DNA of 36,778 nt, taken from Corynebacterium sp. (lineage in GTDB: Bacteria > Actinomycetota > Actinomycetes > Mycobacteriales > Mycobacteriaceae). Position 1 is the stretch's first letter. The number at the start of each line of letters is the position of its first letter. The notes beneath the pieces were generated by a model. It was given only the letters and a program-made list of their open reading frames with translations, was not told the origin of the DNA and made no database searches. The DNA lies in contig JAKDIS010000011.1 of assembly GCA_030450335.1 (NCBI GenBank), positions 1 through 36,778 of the forward strand. The letters run 5' to 3'. Made by a program: the position numbers and the translations under genes. Positions 25,799-33,551 of this stretch are shown piece after piece.

Positions 25799-26515
25799 AT
25801 GGGAACGCGTGACCGGAGGGACCGGGAAGACACGAGACCGTCGGACGAGCGCGACAGCGCCCGGACCGACGGTCCCGGTCTGCCACGACCACGGTCCGTG
25901 GAGGGCCGTGACCGCCGTCAGCGTGAGGTGCGCCAGGCACCCCGCAAACTGGCCCGCTCCTTCGTGGAGCTGCCGAAGAAGGTCAACCCGCTGGTCACCG
26001 TCGCGGTGATCCTGGTGCTCGCCTTCGTCGCCCTGTCCGTGGCCACCCCGCTGCGCAACTACTTCCAGCAGCGCGCCGAGCTCGCCGAGGTCAACGCCAC
26101 GATCGAGCGTCAGCTCGCCGAGCGCGACGACCTCAACGAGGAACTCGACCGCTACAACAGCGAGGCCTACGTGCGCGAGCAGGCCCGCACCCGCCTGGGT
26201 GTCGTGGAGCCGGGGGAGTCGGCCTTCCGGCTGATGGACCCGCGCATCGACACCAGCTCGCCGACCGACCCGGGCATGGAGAAGGACGACGCCGAGCCGG
26301 ACCCCTGGTACACCCAGCTGTGGGGCTCGGTCGCCACCCCGGACGACGAGGACGACGGCTCCGCTGACGAGGGGCAGGACGGGGACTCCGACGGCGGTTC
26401 CGGTAATCTGCCGATTGACCCGGACCAGCCGGAGGACCCCGCCCAGGAGGGCGACCCGGACCTGCAGCGCGAACTGCAGGAGCAGCAGCAACAGCAACAG
26501 CAGGGAGCACAGTAG
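25799..26515 (+). CDS. divIC: Septum formation initiator, DivIC/FtsB family
   Basis: This small bitopic division protein links FtsQ and FtsL at the septum. The 238-residue product has a long basic cytoplasmic N-terminus (about 1-60), one membrane helix (about 65-82, LVTVAVILVLAFVALSV), then a coiled coil (RAELAEVNATIERQLAERDDL region) and YVREQARTRLGVVEPGE, the FtsB/DivIC signature. Unusual is a disordered acidic tail of about 85 residues that ends with seven consecutive Gln. The TAG stop shares a base with the GTG of the next gene (TAGTG). The position after eno is conserved in mycobacteria. Confidence 0.92.
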   Translation: MGTRDRRDREDTRPSDERDSARTDGPGLPRPRSVEGRDRRQREVRQAPRKLARSFVELPKKVNPLVTVAVILVLAFVALSVATPLRNYFQQRAELAEVNATIERQLAERDDLNEELDRYNSEAYVREQARTRLGVVEPGESAFRLMDPRIDTSSPTDPGMEKDDAEPDPWYTQLWGSVATPDDEDDGSADEGQDGDSDGGSGNLPIDPDQPEDPAQEGDPDLQRELQEQQQQQQQGAQ

Positions 26516-27120
26516 TGACTGATAGTACGGTCAGCGACGCCGACTACGAGACCATGTCCCGTCAGCTCGGACGCAAGATCCGTGGCGCGATCGAGGTCTC
26601 CTACCGCACCCCGGACGGCGCGCCGGCCGTGGTGAAGACCGCGCCGCGGCTTCCGGACGGCACCCCGTTCCCCACGCTGTACTACCTCACCGACCCGCGG
26701 CTCACCGCCGAGGCGTCCCGCCTGGAGGTCGCCGGCGTGATGCGCACGATGCAGGCGCGCCTGCGGGAGGACGCCGAGCTGGCCGCCGACTACCAGGCCG
26801 CCCACGAGCACTTCCTCGCCGAGCGCAACGCCATCGAGTCCCTGGGCACCGACTTCTCCGGCGGCGGCATGCCCGACCGGGTGAAGTGCCTGCACGTGCT
26901 CATCGCCTACGCACTGGCAGAGGGGCCGTCGCGGGTGCGCCTCGGCACCGAGGCCGTGGCCCTGGCCGCCGCGCACACCCCGAAGCTGTCCGGCACCGCC
27001 ATCCCCGCGGACTGGCCGACGCCCGAAGACCTCGGCACCTCCATCGACGCCGCCTTCGACGAGCACGTCGACGAGATGACCTACGACCGTTCCGACGACC
27101 GTTCCGACGAGGAGAAGTAA
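26515..27120 (+). CDS. DUF501 protein
   Basis: This is a 201-residue member of DUF501, an actinobacterial family of unknown function always seen between divIC and ppx. The core has PRLPDGTPFPTLYYLTDP, then RLEVAGVMRTMQARL, and MPDRVKCLHVLIAYALAEGP, which carries conserved Cys and His residues. There is no signal peptide or membrane helix. The acidic C-terminus has a short direct repeat (DRSDDRSDEEK). The GTG at 26515 follows GGGAGCACAGTA and overlaps the divIC stop. The TAA overlaps the ppx ATG (TAATG). Confidence 0.9.
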   Translation: MTDSTVSDADYETMSRQLGRKIRGAIEVSYRTPDGAPAVVKTAPRLPDGTPFPTLYYLTDPRLTAEASRLEVAGVMRTMQARLREDAELAADYQAAHEHFLAERNAIESLGTDFSGGGMPDRVKCLHVLIAYALAEGPSRVRLGTEAVALAAAHTPKLSGTAIPADWPTPEDLGTSIDAAFDEHVDEMTYDRSDDRSDEEK

Positions 27121-28079
27121 TGACCGGCACCTTCGCCGCCATCGACTGCGGCACCAACTCCATCCGCCTGCTGATCAGCGAGGTGCAGGAGGACGGTTCC
27201 CTGCGGGAGATCAACCGCGACAACATCATCGTGCGCCTCGGCCAGGGTGTGGACGCCACGGGACGTTTCGCCGAGGCCGCGTTGGACCGTGTCGACGAGG
27301 CGCTGGGCGTGTACGCCGACCGGATGATCATGAACGGTGTCACCGACGTGATGATGGGGGCGACGTCGGCAACGCGTGACGCGGAGAACCGTGAGGACTT
27401 CTTCGCCATCACCCGCCGTCACCTGGGCCGCGTGGCCCCCGGTGTGCAGGCAGAGGTCGTCTCCGGGGTGCGCGAGGCGCAGTTGTCCTTCGCCGGCGCG
27501 GTGGCGGACCTGGGTGAGGTCGACGGGCCGGTCTGCGTGATCGACCTGGGCGGCGGATCCACCGAGTTCGTCGTCGACGCGTACGGCGACGGTGCGGGCC
27601 AGGCGTACTCGGCGGACATGGGCTGCGTGCGGCTCACCGAACGCTACCTGCACTCCGTGCCGCCCACCGACGAGGAGATCAGCGAGGCGAGGGCCTACGT
27701 CGACGGGCTGATGGAGACCGTGGAGGAGAACGTGGACCTGGGGTCGGTCACCCGCGTGGTCGGCGTGGCGGGCACGGTGACCACCGTGGCCGCGATCCAG
27801 AAGGGGCTGACCGAGTACAACCCGGAGCAGACCCACATGTCGGAGCTGGACCTGGAGGAGTTCCGGTCCACGGCTCGTTCCCTGCTGGGGGAGACCGTGG
27901 AGCAGCGGCGTGGACATGCGGCGATGCACCCGGGCCGTGCGGACGTGATCGGTGGCGGTGCGATCGTCATCGACGCCTTCGCGTCCCGCTTCCTGGACCG
28001 GGGCCTGACGTCGATCACGGTGAGTGAGAAGGATATCCTCGACGGTATCCTCGCCGAGGTCATCGAGCGCAACAGTTAG
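27120..28079 (+). CDS. ppx: Exopolyphosphatase / pppGpp phosphatase, short (two-domain) form
   Basis: This Ppx/GppA enzyme hydrolyses inorganic polyphosphate from its end or guanosine pentaphosphate. The 319-residue protein has the actin-like fold with phosphate loops FAAIDCGTNSIRLL near the N-terminus and CVIDLGGGSTEFVV near 145, and GVAGTVTTVAA near 220. It lacks the C-terminal HD-like domains of E. coli Ppx, as in the mycobacterial PPX2 form. ATG at 27120 uses the last base of the DUF501 stop. tRNA-Leu begins 9 nt after the stop. Confidence 0.95.
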   Translation: MTGTFAAIDCGTNSIRLLISEVQEDGSLREINRDNIIVRLGQGVDATGRFAEAALDRVDEALGVYADRMIMNGVTDVMMGATSATRDAENREDFFAITRRHLGRVAPGVQAEVVSGVREAQLSFAGAVADLGEVDGPVCVIDLGGGSTEFVVDAYGDGAGQAYSADMGCVRLTERYLHSVPPTDEEISEARAYVDGLMETVEENVDLGSVTRVVGVAGTVTTVAAIQKGLTEYNPEQTHMSELDLEEFRSTARSLLGETVEQRRGHAAMHPGRADVIGGGAIVIDAFASRFLDRGLTSITVSEKDILDGILAEVIERNS

Positions 28080-28088
28080 CGCGCTCCC

Positions 28089-28162
28089 GCCCCTATAGCC
28101 CAATTGGCAGAGGCAGCGGACTTAAAATCCGCGCAGTGTCGGTTCGAGTCCGACTGGGGGCA
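28089..28162 (+). tRNA. tRNA-Leu (anticodon UAA) with short variable loop
   Basis: The 74-nt sequence folds with acceptor GCCCCTA/TGGGGGC, a 3-bp D stem GCC/GGC with large loop, anticodon stem GCGGA/TCCGC with loop CTTAAAA (anticodon UAA), a 5-nt variable loop GCAGT and T arm GTCGG-TTCGAGT-CCGAC, discriminator A. CCA is not encoded. The UAA anticodon assigns Leu. The usual long class II variable arm of tRNA-Leu is absent. Its place after ppx matches mycobacterial synteny. Confidence 0.92.
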
Positions 28163-28251
28163 CCGAATTTTCCCGGCGGGCCGCGCGGACCCACGGTAGC
28201 GTGCACGATCCGGTCTTTTCGTGCCGAGAATCGGGCGGATCCGGCACGCGA

Positions 28252-28268
28252 CGCGGGGTCACCCCGCG
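28252..28268. repeat. Perfect GC hairpin in the tRNA-Leu/TauE gap
   Basis: CGCGGGG and CCCCGCG pair around a TCA loop. A second inverted repeat, CGTGCCG (28220-28226) with CGGCACG (28242-28248), lies just upstream. Neither has a T run, so they are weak terminator candidates for the tRNA transcript. The rest of 28163-28355 shows nothing else. Confidence 0.4.
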
Positions 28269-28341
28269 GGCGCCGGGGGCGGCCGGGGCGTCGACTCGCC
28301 CGGAAGTCCACGTAGTGCCGTCGGACCCGCCGTGCCCCGTC

Positions 28342-28347
28342 TATGCT
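28342..28347 (+). promoter_or_regulatory. -10 box of the TauE-like gene, probably leaderless
   Basis: TATGCT, then 8 nt, then GTG at 28356. This supports the short start over longer in-frame options. Confidence 0.5.
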
Positions 28348-28355
28348 GTGAGATC

Positions 28356-29108
28356 GTGTCCACCGCCGCGATCGTCCTCGTCCTCGCCGTCCTCATCGGG
28401 GCGGTTCTCCAGCGGATCACCGGTATGGGCGTCGGGCTCATCGCCGGGCCCGTGCTGTCCGTCGTCCTCGGACCCGCCGCCGGCGTCACCGTCGTCAACG
28501 GACTGTCCACCGTCAACGCGGTGAACAACGCCTGGGCGGTACGCAAACGCACCGACTGGAGGCGTTTCGCCTTCCTCGCCGGGGGACTGGTGCTCGGCTC
28601 GCTGCCGGCGGTGTTCGTGGTCATGATGATCGACGGCCCGTGGCTGCTGATCACCGTCGGTGTGCTCGTGCTCCTCGCCCTCGCGGTGACCATGTTCCAG
28701 CCCGACCAGGCCCGGCTGTCCGAGCACTCCCGGGTCCCGATGCTCATCGCCGGTGCGGCCGGCGGGTTCATGAGCACCGTGGCCGGTATCGCGGCGCCGG
28801 CGTTCACGGTCTACGCCCGCCTGACCGGCTGGGACTACCGGGACTTCGTGGCCACGTTGCACCCGGTGATCATGGTCGCCAACACCCTGTCGTTCCTGCT
28901 GAAGATCGTGATCCTCGGCGGACTCGACGTCGGCGGTCTGCCCTGGTGGCTGTGGGCGGTCACCATCGCGGCGATCTTCGTCGGCGCCTGGTTCGGCGAC
29001 CGGCTCTACGACCGCATCTCCAGCGAGGGCACCAGGAAGATCGCCACCGTGCTCGCCTTCGCCGGCGCCGTGACCCTGGTGGTCAACGGCGTCCTCGCGC
29101 TGGGGTAG
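28356..29108 (+). CDS. TauE/SafE-family membrane transporter
   Basis: This 250-residue integral membrane protein of the TauE/SafE (DUF81) family exports sulfite, sulfonates or other anions in characterised members. About eight hydrophobic segments are visible, with the internal repeat signature GMGVGLIAGPVLSVVLG near the start and GAAGGFMSTVAGIAAPAF about halfway, the duplicated G-x-x-x-G pattern of the family. I take GTG 28356 because the protein then starts directly with the first helix (STAAIVLVLAVLIGAVL) and a -10 box is at the right distance. The frame extends back to 28221 but has low-complexity Arg/Gly there. The stop is 4 nt from the convergent SPFH gene stop. Confidence 0.88.
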   Translation: MSTAAIVLVLAVLIGAVLQRITGMGVGLIAGPVLSVVLGPAAGVTVVNGLSTVNAVNNAWAVRKRTDWRRFAFLAGGLVLGSLPAVFVVMMIDGPWLLITVGVLVLLALAVTMFQPDQARLSEHSRVPMLIAGAAGGFMSTVAGIAAPAFTVYARLTGWDYRDFVATLHPVIMVANTLSFLLKIVILGGLDVGGLPWWLWAVTIAAIFVGAWFGDRLYDRISSEGTRKIATVLAFAGAVTLVVNGVLALG

Positions 29109-29112
29109 GGGG

Positions 29113-30264
29113 TCAGTCGACCGTGGCGACGTCGCCGCCACGGGAACCGGCGGCGGTCTCGCGCAGGTTCGGGATCACCGCGGCGAACTGCCCGAGCAGC
29201 TTCGTCAGGTCCTGACCCTCGCCGACCATCGTCAGGTTCGCGCCGGTCAGGCCTTCGGCCATGGCGGTGAAGATCTCCGGCAGCTGGTCGACGACCTGCT
29301 TGTCCAGGATCACCCCGTTGTTGGACGCCACGGCCTCCGCCTCCGTGCGCAGGGCGGTGGCCTTCGCCTCGGCGTTGATGCGGGTGCGCTCGGCCTCCGC
29401 CTCGGCCGGCTTGATGACCTCGGTGACCAGCTCCTGCTCACGCAGCGACGCCTGCGACTGCGCCAGACGGGCCTGTTCCTCGGCCACCTCACGGTCGGTG
29501 ACCGCCCGACGCTGGGCCAGGGCGGCCTGCGCGGCGATGACCTGCTCCTGGGCCTCGGCCTCGGCGCGCGGTCCCGCAGCGTCCGCCTCGGCCTTCGCTG
29601 CGGCGATCTCCTTGGTGTTCTCGGCGACCTTGGTGTCCGTCTCGCGCTGGAAGTCGGACTTGCGGCGCTCGGACTTCTGCTGCTCCTCGGCGATCTCCGC
29701 GTCGCGCTGGGCCTCGGCCACGGCACGCTCACGCTGTACGCGGGCGAGCTCGGGGGCGGACAGGGCCTGGATGTAGCCGTTCGGGTCGCTGATCGAGTTG
29801 ATCTGGAAGCTGTCGATCTGCCAGCCGAAGCGCAGCATCCGCGGCTCGGCGTTGGAGAGCACCTGGCTGGCCAGGGCGGTGCGGTCGGAGATCATCTCCT
29901 CCACGGTGAGCTGCCCGATCATCGCGCGGGTCTCACCGGAGAAGATGTCCTGCGCGGTGGACACGATCTGGCCGGTGTCGACGCCCAGGAAACGGTTCGC
30001 GGCCTCGATGACGCTGTTCTTCTCGGCGGTCACGGAGAAGACCACGGAAGCCTCGACGTCCACGTCCACGTTCTGCTTCGACTGGGCGCGCACCGCGATG
30101 TTCACGGTGTTCGCGCCGATGTGGAAGCGCTGGACCCGGTGCAGCACCGGCACCGACCAGGCGCCGCCGCCGATGACCACCCGGTAGGGGTTGTCGGGCT
30201 TGCGGGCGATCATGCCACCGGTGATCAGCAGGGCCTCGGTGGGCTTGGGGACGTCGTAGAGCAT
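29113..30264 (-). CDS. SPFH/flotillin-like protein
   Basis: The 383-residue protein has an SPFH (band 7) domain at about 5-180 (LLITGGMIARK, NIAVRAQSKQNVDVDVEASVVF, FSGETRAMIGQLTVEEM) and a long Ala/Glu-rich coiled coil (about 185-325) with the flotillin EA repeats. It ends with a short region (LPEIFTAMAEGLTGANLTMVG) typical of flotillins. Flotillins organise membrane microdomains. No N-terminal membrane helix or signal is seen, so any membrane contact would be peripheral or via a hairpin segment. ATG at 30264 has GAAAGAGAGAAGT ahead. It is convergent with the TauE-like gene. Confidence 0.88.
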   Translation of the reverse strand: MLYDVPKPTEALLITGGMIARKPDNPYRVVIGGGAWSVPVLHRVQRFHIGANTVNIAVRAQSKQNVDVDVEASVVFSVTAEKNSVIEAANRFLGVDTGQIVSTAQDIFSGETRAMIGQLTVEEMISDRTALASQVLSNAEPRMLRFGWQIDSFQINSISDPNGYIQALSAPELARVQRERAVAEAQRDAEIAEEQQKSERRKSDFQRETDTKVAENTKEIAAAKAEADAAGPRAEAEAQEQVIAAQAALAQRRAVTDREVAEEQARLAQSQASLREQELVTEVIKPAEAEAERTRINAEAKATALRTEAEAVASNNGVILDKQVVDQLPEIFTAMAEGLTGANLTMVGEGQDLTKLLGQFAAVIPNLRETAAGSRGGDVATVD

Positions 30265-30364
30265 ACTTCTCTCTTTCGTGAGGAATGTGTGGAGAATCGT
30301 GGAGAATTATTGAGACGGCCATGAGCCTATCTGGCCCGGGCACCCCGTGCCAGGGTTCGGACGC

Positions 30365-31198
30365 TCAGGCCTGGCCGGCGAGGCGGCGCAGCGCCGCACG
30401 GGTCGCGGTGTCCTCCCCGGCGGTCCACACCACGATCTGCTGCTCCGGGTCGTCGGCCTTGACCAGGGTGTCCCAGTCGAGTTCGAGTTCGCCGACCTCC
30501 GGGTGCACCAGGGTCTTGGTGCCGGTGGTCAGGCTGGCCACGGTGCGGGCGGCCCACCAGGAGGCGAACTGGGCGTCGCCCACGGAGAGTTCGCCGACCA
30601 GGGCGGTCAGCCGGGCGTCGTCCGGGTACCTCGCCGCCTCCATGCGCAGCTGCGCCACCGCGGTGCGTGCCACGGTCTCCCAGTCCTTGTACAACGCCCG
30701 CATCCTGGGATCCGTGAACAGTAGTCGTACGTAGTTACGCCGGGCTGCGGGGACCTCGCCGAAGTCGAGCATCATCGCCGCGGCCAAGGGGTTCCACGCC
30801 AGGATGTCCATGCGTCGGCCCATGACGATCGCCGGGGTGGTGCTCAGGTCGTCGAGCACCCGGCGTAGCTGCGGCAGTACGGTCTGCCCCACCCGGCGCG
30901 GGGTGCGGACCAGGTCCTTGCCGGAGAGGCTGACCAGGTAGGAGCGCTGGTCCTCGTCGAGCTGCAGCACATCGGCCAGGACGGTGAGTACGGGTGCGGA
31001 CACGCGGATGCGGCCCTGCTCGACGCGGGTGTAGTAGTCGGTGCTGATGTTGGCCAGGGAGGCGACCTCCTCGCGGCGCAGCCCGGGCACCCGGCGCGGG
31101 CCCGGGGTCTGTGTGACACCGGCCTGCCGTGGAGTCAGTTCGCTGCGCCGGGTGCGCAGGAAGGTGCCGAGTTCGCTCATCCGGGTGTCGCCGCTCAT
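30365..31198 (-). CDS. XRE-family regulator with MmyB-like ligand domain, copy 1
   Basis: This 277-residue regulator has a helix-turn-helix (about 7-75; GTFLRTRRSELTPRQAG, VPGLRREEVASLANISTDYYTRVEQGR) and a C-terminal MmyB-type ligand-binding domain (about 110-265; NPLAAAMMLDFGEVPAARRNYVRLLFTDP). The GLRREEVA and YY-R-EQGR signatures are typical. MmyB-like domains bind hydrophobic ligands such as fatty acids in known structures. ATG at 31198 is divergent from the quinone-reductase-like gene, 115 bp away, so it is a likely regulator of it. The second copy starts at 35036. A second in-frame ATG (31180) is possible. Confidence 0.9.
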   Translation of the reverse strand: MSGDTRMSELGTFLRTRRSELTPRQAGVTQTPGPRRVPGLRREEVASLANISTDYYTRVEQGRIRVSAPVLTVLADVLQLDEDQRSYLVSLSGKDLVRTPRRVGQTVLPQLRRVLDDLSTTPAIVMGRRMDILAWNPLAAAMMLDFGEVPAARRNYVRLLFTDPRMRALYKDWETVARTAVAQLRMEAARYPDDARLTALVGELSVGDAQFASWWAARTVASLTTGTKTLVHPEVGELELDWDTLVKADDPEQQIVVWTAGEDTATRAALRRLAGQA

Positions 31199-31313
31199 CG
31201 CACCAGTATGTCAGCGGGGGAGGGATTTGTCCCAGGATGCTTTCCTCCGCTGCGGGGCCTGCTGCGGGGGAGAAGTATGGGGCGGTAGCCCAGAGAAGCG
31301 AAGGAGATGGCAT

Positions 31314-32264
31314 ATGCGTGCACTTGTCGCCGGACGTGGTCCGGTATGGGTCCTCGACGAGGTCGAGACCCCGACGCCCGCGGCAGGGGAGGTCCTGGTC
31401 CGAAACTACGCGTCCGCGACGAACAACGCGGACCTGCCGATGCTCGATGCGGCGGACAGTGAGTTCACCGCCGGCTTCGAGTACGCCGGTGAGATCGTCG
31501 CCGTCGGGGAGGACGCCGGGACGTGGCAGGTCGGCGATGCGGTGATGGGTTCGGTGCCGGCGTCCTTCGCCGAGTACGTCGTCGCCGACCACCGGTTCGT
31601 CCTGCCGCGGTCCGAGGGGCTGGCCCCCGAGGTCGCCTGCGCCTTGCCGACGGGCCTGCTCACCGAGCACGGCGCGCTCACGGTGGCGCAGTTCCGGGCC
31701 GGACGCAGCGTCCTGGTCACCGGTGCCACCAGCGGTATCGGCATGATCGGCGTGCAGACGGCGAAGGCGCTCGGGGCGTCCTGCGTGATCGCGACGACGC
31801 GCTCGGCGGCCGCGCGGGAGCGGCTCACCGCGCTGGGCGCGGACGTGGTCGTCGTCACCGGTGAGGAGGACCTCGCCGAGGTGGTGCTCGCCGCGACCGA
31901 CGGGCGCGGGGTGGACGTGGTGCTCGACCACGTCGCCGGGCAGACCTTCGCCGACTGCCTGCCCGCGACCGCGGTGGACGGGCACGTGGTGAACATCGGC
32001 CGGCTCGCCGGGGCGGCGTCCACCATCGACCTGGACGCGCTGTCCTACCGGCACCTCACGGTGCACGGCGTGTCCTTCGGTTTCACCCGCGACGCCGAGA
32101 TGGCGCGCACCATCGCCGGGCTGCTGCCGGAGGTGGTCCCCGCCGTCGCGCGCGGGGAGATCCGTCCGGTGATCGACTCCACGCTCGCGGCGTCCGACGT
32201 GGATAGTCTCGTAACACGCCTGCGCAGCGGCGACGCCGACGGAAAAATCGTCCTGACCTTTTAG
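31314..32264 (+). CDS. Quinone-oxidoreductase-like MDR enzyme
   Basis: This 316-residue medium-chain dehydrogenase/reductase without zinc ligands is probably NADPH-dependent and reduces quinones or alpha,beta-unsaturated carbonyls. It has a GroES-like fold at 1-110 (GEVLVRNYASATNNADL), PTGLLTEHGAL and a Rossmann fold with VLVTGATSGIGMIGVQTAK (about 134-151). ATG at 31314 has AAGGAG about 7 nt upstream. It is the first of three codirectional genes with gaps of 12 nt each (reductase, cupin, aldo-keto reductase). A possible -10 TATGGG is at 31276-31281. Inverted pieces GGGA-TTTG-TCCC (31222-31233) may be regulator contacts. Confidence 0.9.
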   Translation: MRALVAGRGPVWVLDEVETPTPAAGEVLVRNYASATNNADLPMLDAADSEFTAGFEYAGEIVAVGEDAGTWQVGDAVMGSVPASFAEYVVADHRFVLPRSEGLAPEVACALPTGLLTEHGALTVAQFRAGRSVLVTGATSGIGMIGVQTAKALGASCVIATTRSAAARERLTALGADVVVVTGEEDLAEVVLAATDGRGVDVVLDHVAGQTFADCLPATAVDGHVVNIGRLAGAASTIDLDALSYRHLTVHGVSFGFTRDAEMARTIAGLLPEVVPAVARGEIRPVIDSTLAASDVDSLVTRLRSGDADGKIVLTF

Positions 32265-32276
32265 AGGAGCACAATT

Positions 32277-32684
32277 ATGAGTGACTACACACCGACCTTC
32301 CCGATCGGGGAGCCCAACACGGCCTTCGCCGAGTACTTCGTGGGGCAGAGTTTCCTGACCATGCTCACCACCGAGGGCGTGACCATCGGCAACGTGACCT
32401 TCGAGCCGGGCTGCCGCAACAACTGGCACATCCACCACGCCTCGTCCGGCGGCGGGCAGATCCTGCTGTGCGCCGACGGGAGCGGCTGGTACCAGGCCGA
32501 GGGCGAGGCCCCGGTGAGCATGACGCCCGGCACGGTGGTGAGCATCCCCGCCGGCCGGAAGCACTGGCACGGCGCGAAGGCGGACTCCTGGTTCACCCAC
32601 CTCGCCGTCGAGGTGCCCGGCGAGGACACCTCCAACGAGTGGCTGGAACCGGTCACCGACGAGCACTACGAGAACCTGAGCTAG
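32277..32684 (+). CDS. Small cupin protein, (R)-mandelonitrile-lyase-like
   Basis: The 135-residue single-domain cupin has metal-binding motif WHIHH (His51, His53, His54), Gln61 in SGGGQILL and His96/His98 in RKHWHG. This resembles the manganese-dependent bacterial hydroxynitrile-lyase-type cupins with their H-x-H...Q...H set. The true substrate is unknown; a carbonyl- or peroxide-related role fits the neighbours. ATG at 32277 has AGGAG at the right distance in AGAGGAGCACAATT. It is 12 nt from the reductase stop and 12 nt from the next gene, in one operon. Confidence 0.88.
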   Translation: MSDYTPTFPIGEPNTAFAEYFVGQSFLTMLTTEGVTIGNVTFEPGCRNNWHIHHASSGGGQILLCADGSGWYQAEGEAPVSMTPGTVVSIPAGRKHWHGAKADSWFTHLAVEVPGEDTSNEWLEPVTDEHYENLS

Positions 32685-32696
32685 AAGGAGCCGACC

Positions 32697-33551
32697 GTGA
32701 GCTACACCGAGACACTGACCCTGAACAACGACGTCACCATCCCCGCGCTGGGGCTGGGCACCTGGTTCATCGACGACGACAAGGCCGCCCAGGCCGTGAG
32801 CGACGCCGTGGACGCCGGTTACCGCAACATCGACACCGCCCAGGCCTACGGCAATGAACGCGGCGTGGGGGAGGGCGTGCGTACCAGCGACGTGGCGCGC
32901 GGGGACCTGTTCGTCTCCACGAAACTCGCCGCGGAGGTCAAGGACTACGACGAGGCCGTCGCCGCGATCGACGGCTCGCTGGAGACCATGGGCCTGGACT
33001 ATGTCGACCTGATGCTGATCCACTCCCCGCAGCCGTGGGACGACTTCCGCGGCGGCGACTACGCCGAGGGCAACCGTCAGGCGTGGCGTGCCCTGGAAGA
33101 TGCGTACAAGGCCGGCAAGCTGCGGGCGATCGGGGTGTCGAACTTCCGGGAGGCCGACCTCGACAACATCCTCGGCGCCTGCACCGTGACCCCGCAGGTC
33201 AACCAGCTGCTGGTGCACGCCGGCAACACCCCGGCCGGGCTGCTGGACTACTGCGCGTCCAAGGACATCGTGGTCGAGGCGTACTCGCCGATCGCCCACG
33301 GGGAGATCCTGGACAACGACAACGTGGGCCGGATCGCCGCGCGCTACGGGGTGAGCGTGCCGCAGCTGTGCATCCGCTACACCCTGCAGCTGGGCACGGT
33401 CTCCCTGCCGAAGACGGCGAACCCGGAGCACATGCGCTCCAACGCCGAGCTCGACTTCGAGATCAGCGAGGCCGACATGGACACCCTGCGCGGCCTCGAC
33501 GAGCGCGACTACGGCGAGTCCAGCGCCTTCCCCGTCTACGCCGGCAAGTAG
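32697..33551 (+). CDS. Aldo-keto reductase
   Basis: This is a 284-residue NADPH-dependent reductase of the AKR5-like group. The catalytic tetrad is Asp46, Tyr51, Lys76 and His109 (NIDTAQAYGNE, STKL, LMLIHSPQP). Cofactor-binding segments AIGVSNF, YSPIAHG and SLPKTANPEHMRSN follow. Its substrates would be aldehydes, methylglyoxal or small ketones. The GTG start at 32697 has AGAAGGAG upstream. The stop overlaps the convergent MFS gene by 16 bp. Confidence 0.93.
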   Translation: MSYTETLTLNNDVTIPALGLGTWFIDDDKAAQAVSDAVDAGYRNIDTAQAYGNERGVGEGVRTSDVARGDLFVSTKLAAEVKDYDEAVAAIDGSLETMGLDYVDLMLIHSPQPWDDFRGGDYAEGNRQAWRALEDAYKAGKLRAIGVSNFREADLDNILGACTVTPQVNQLLVHAGNTPAGLLDYCASKDIVVEAYSPIAHGEILDNDNVGRIAARYGVSVPQLCIRYTLQLGTVSLPKTANPEHMRSNAELDFEISEADMDTLRGLDERDYGESSAFPVYAGK

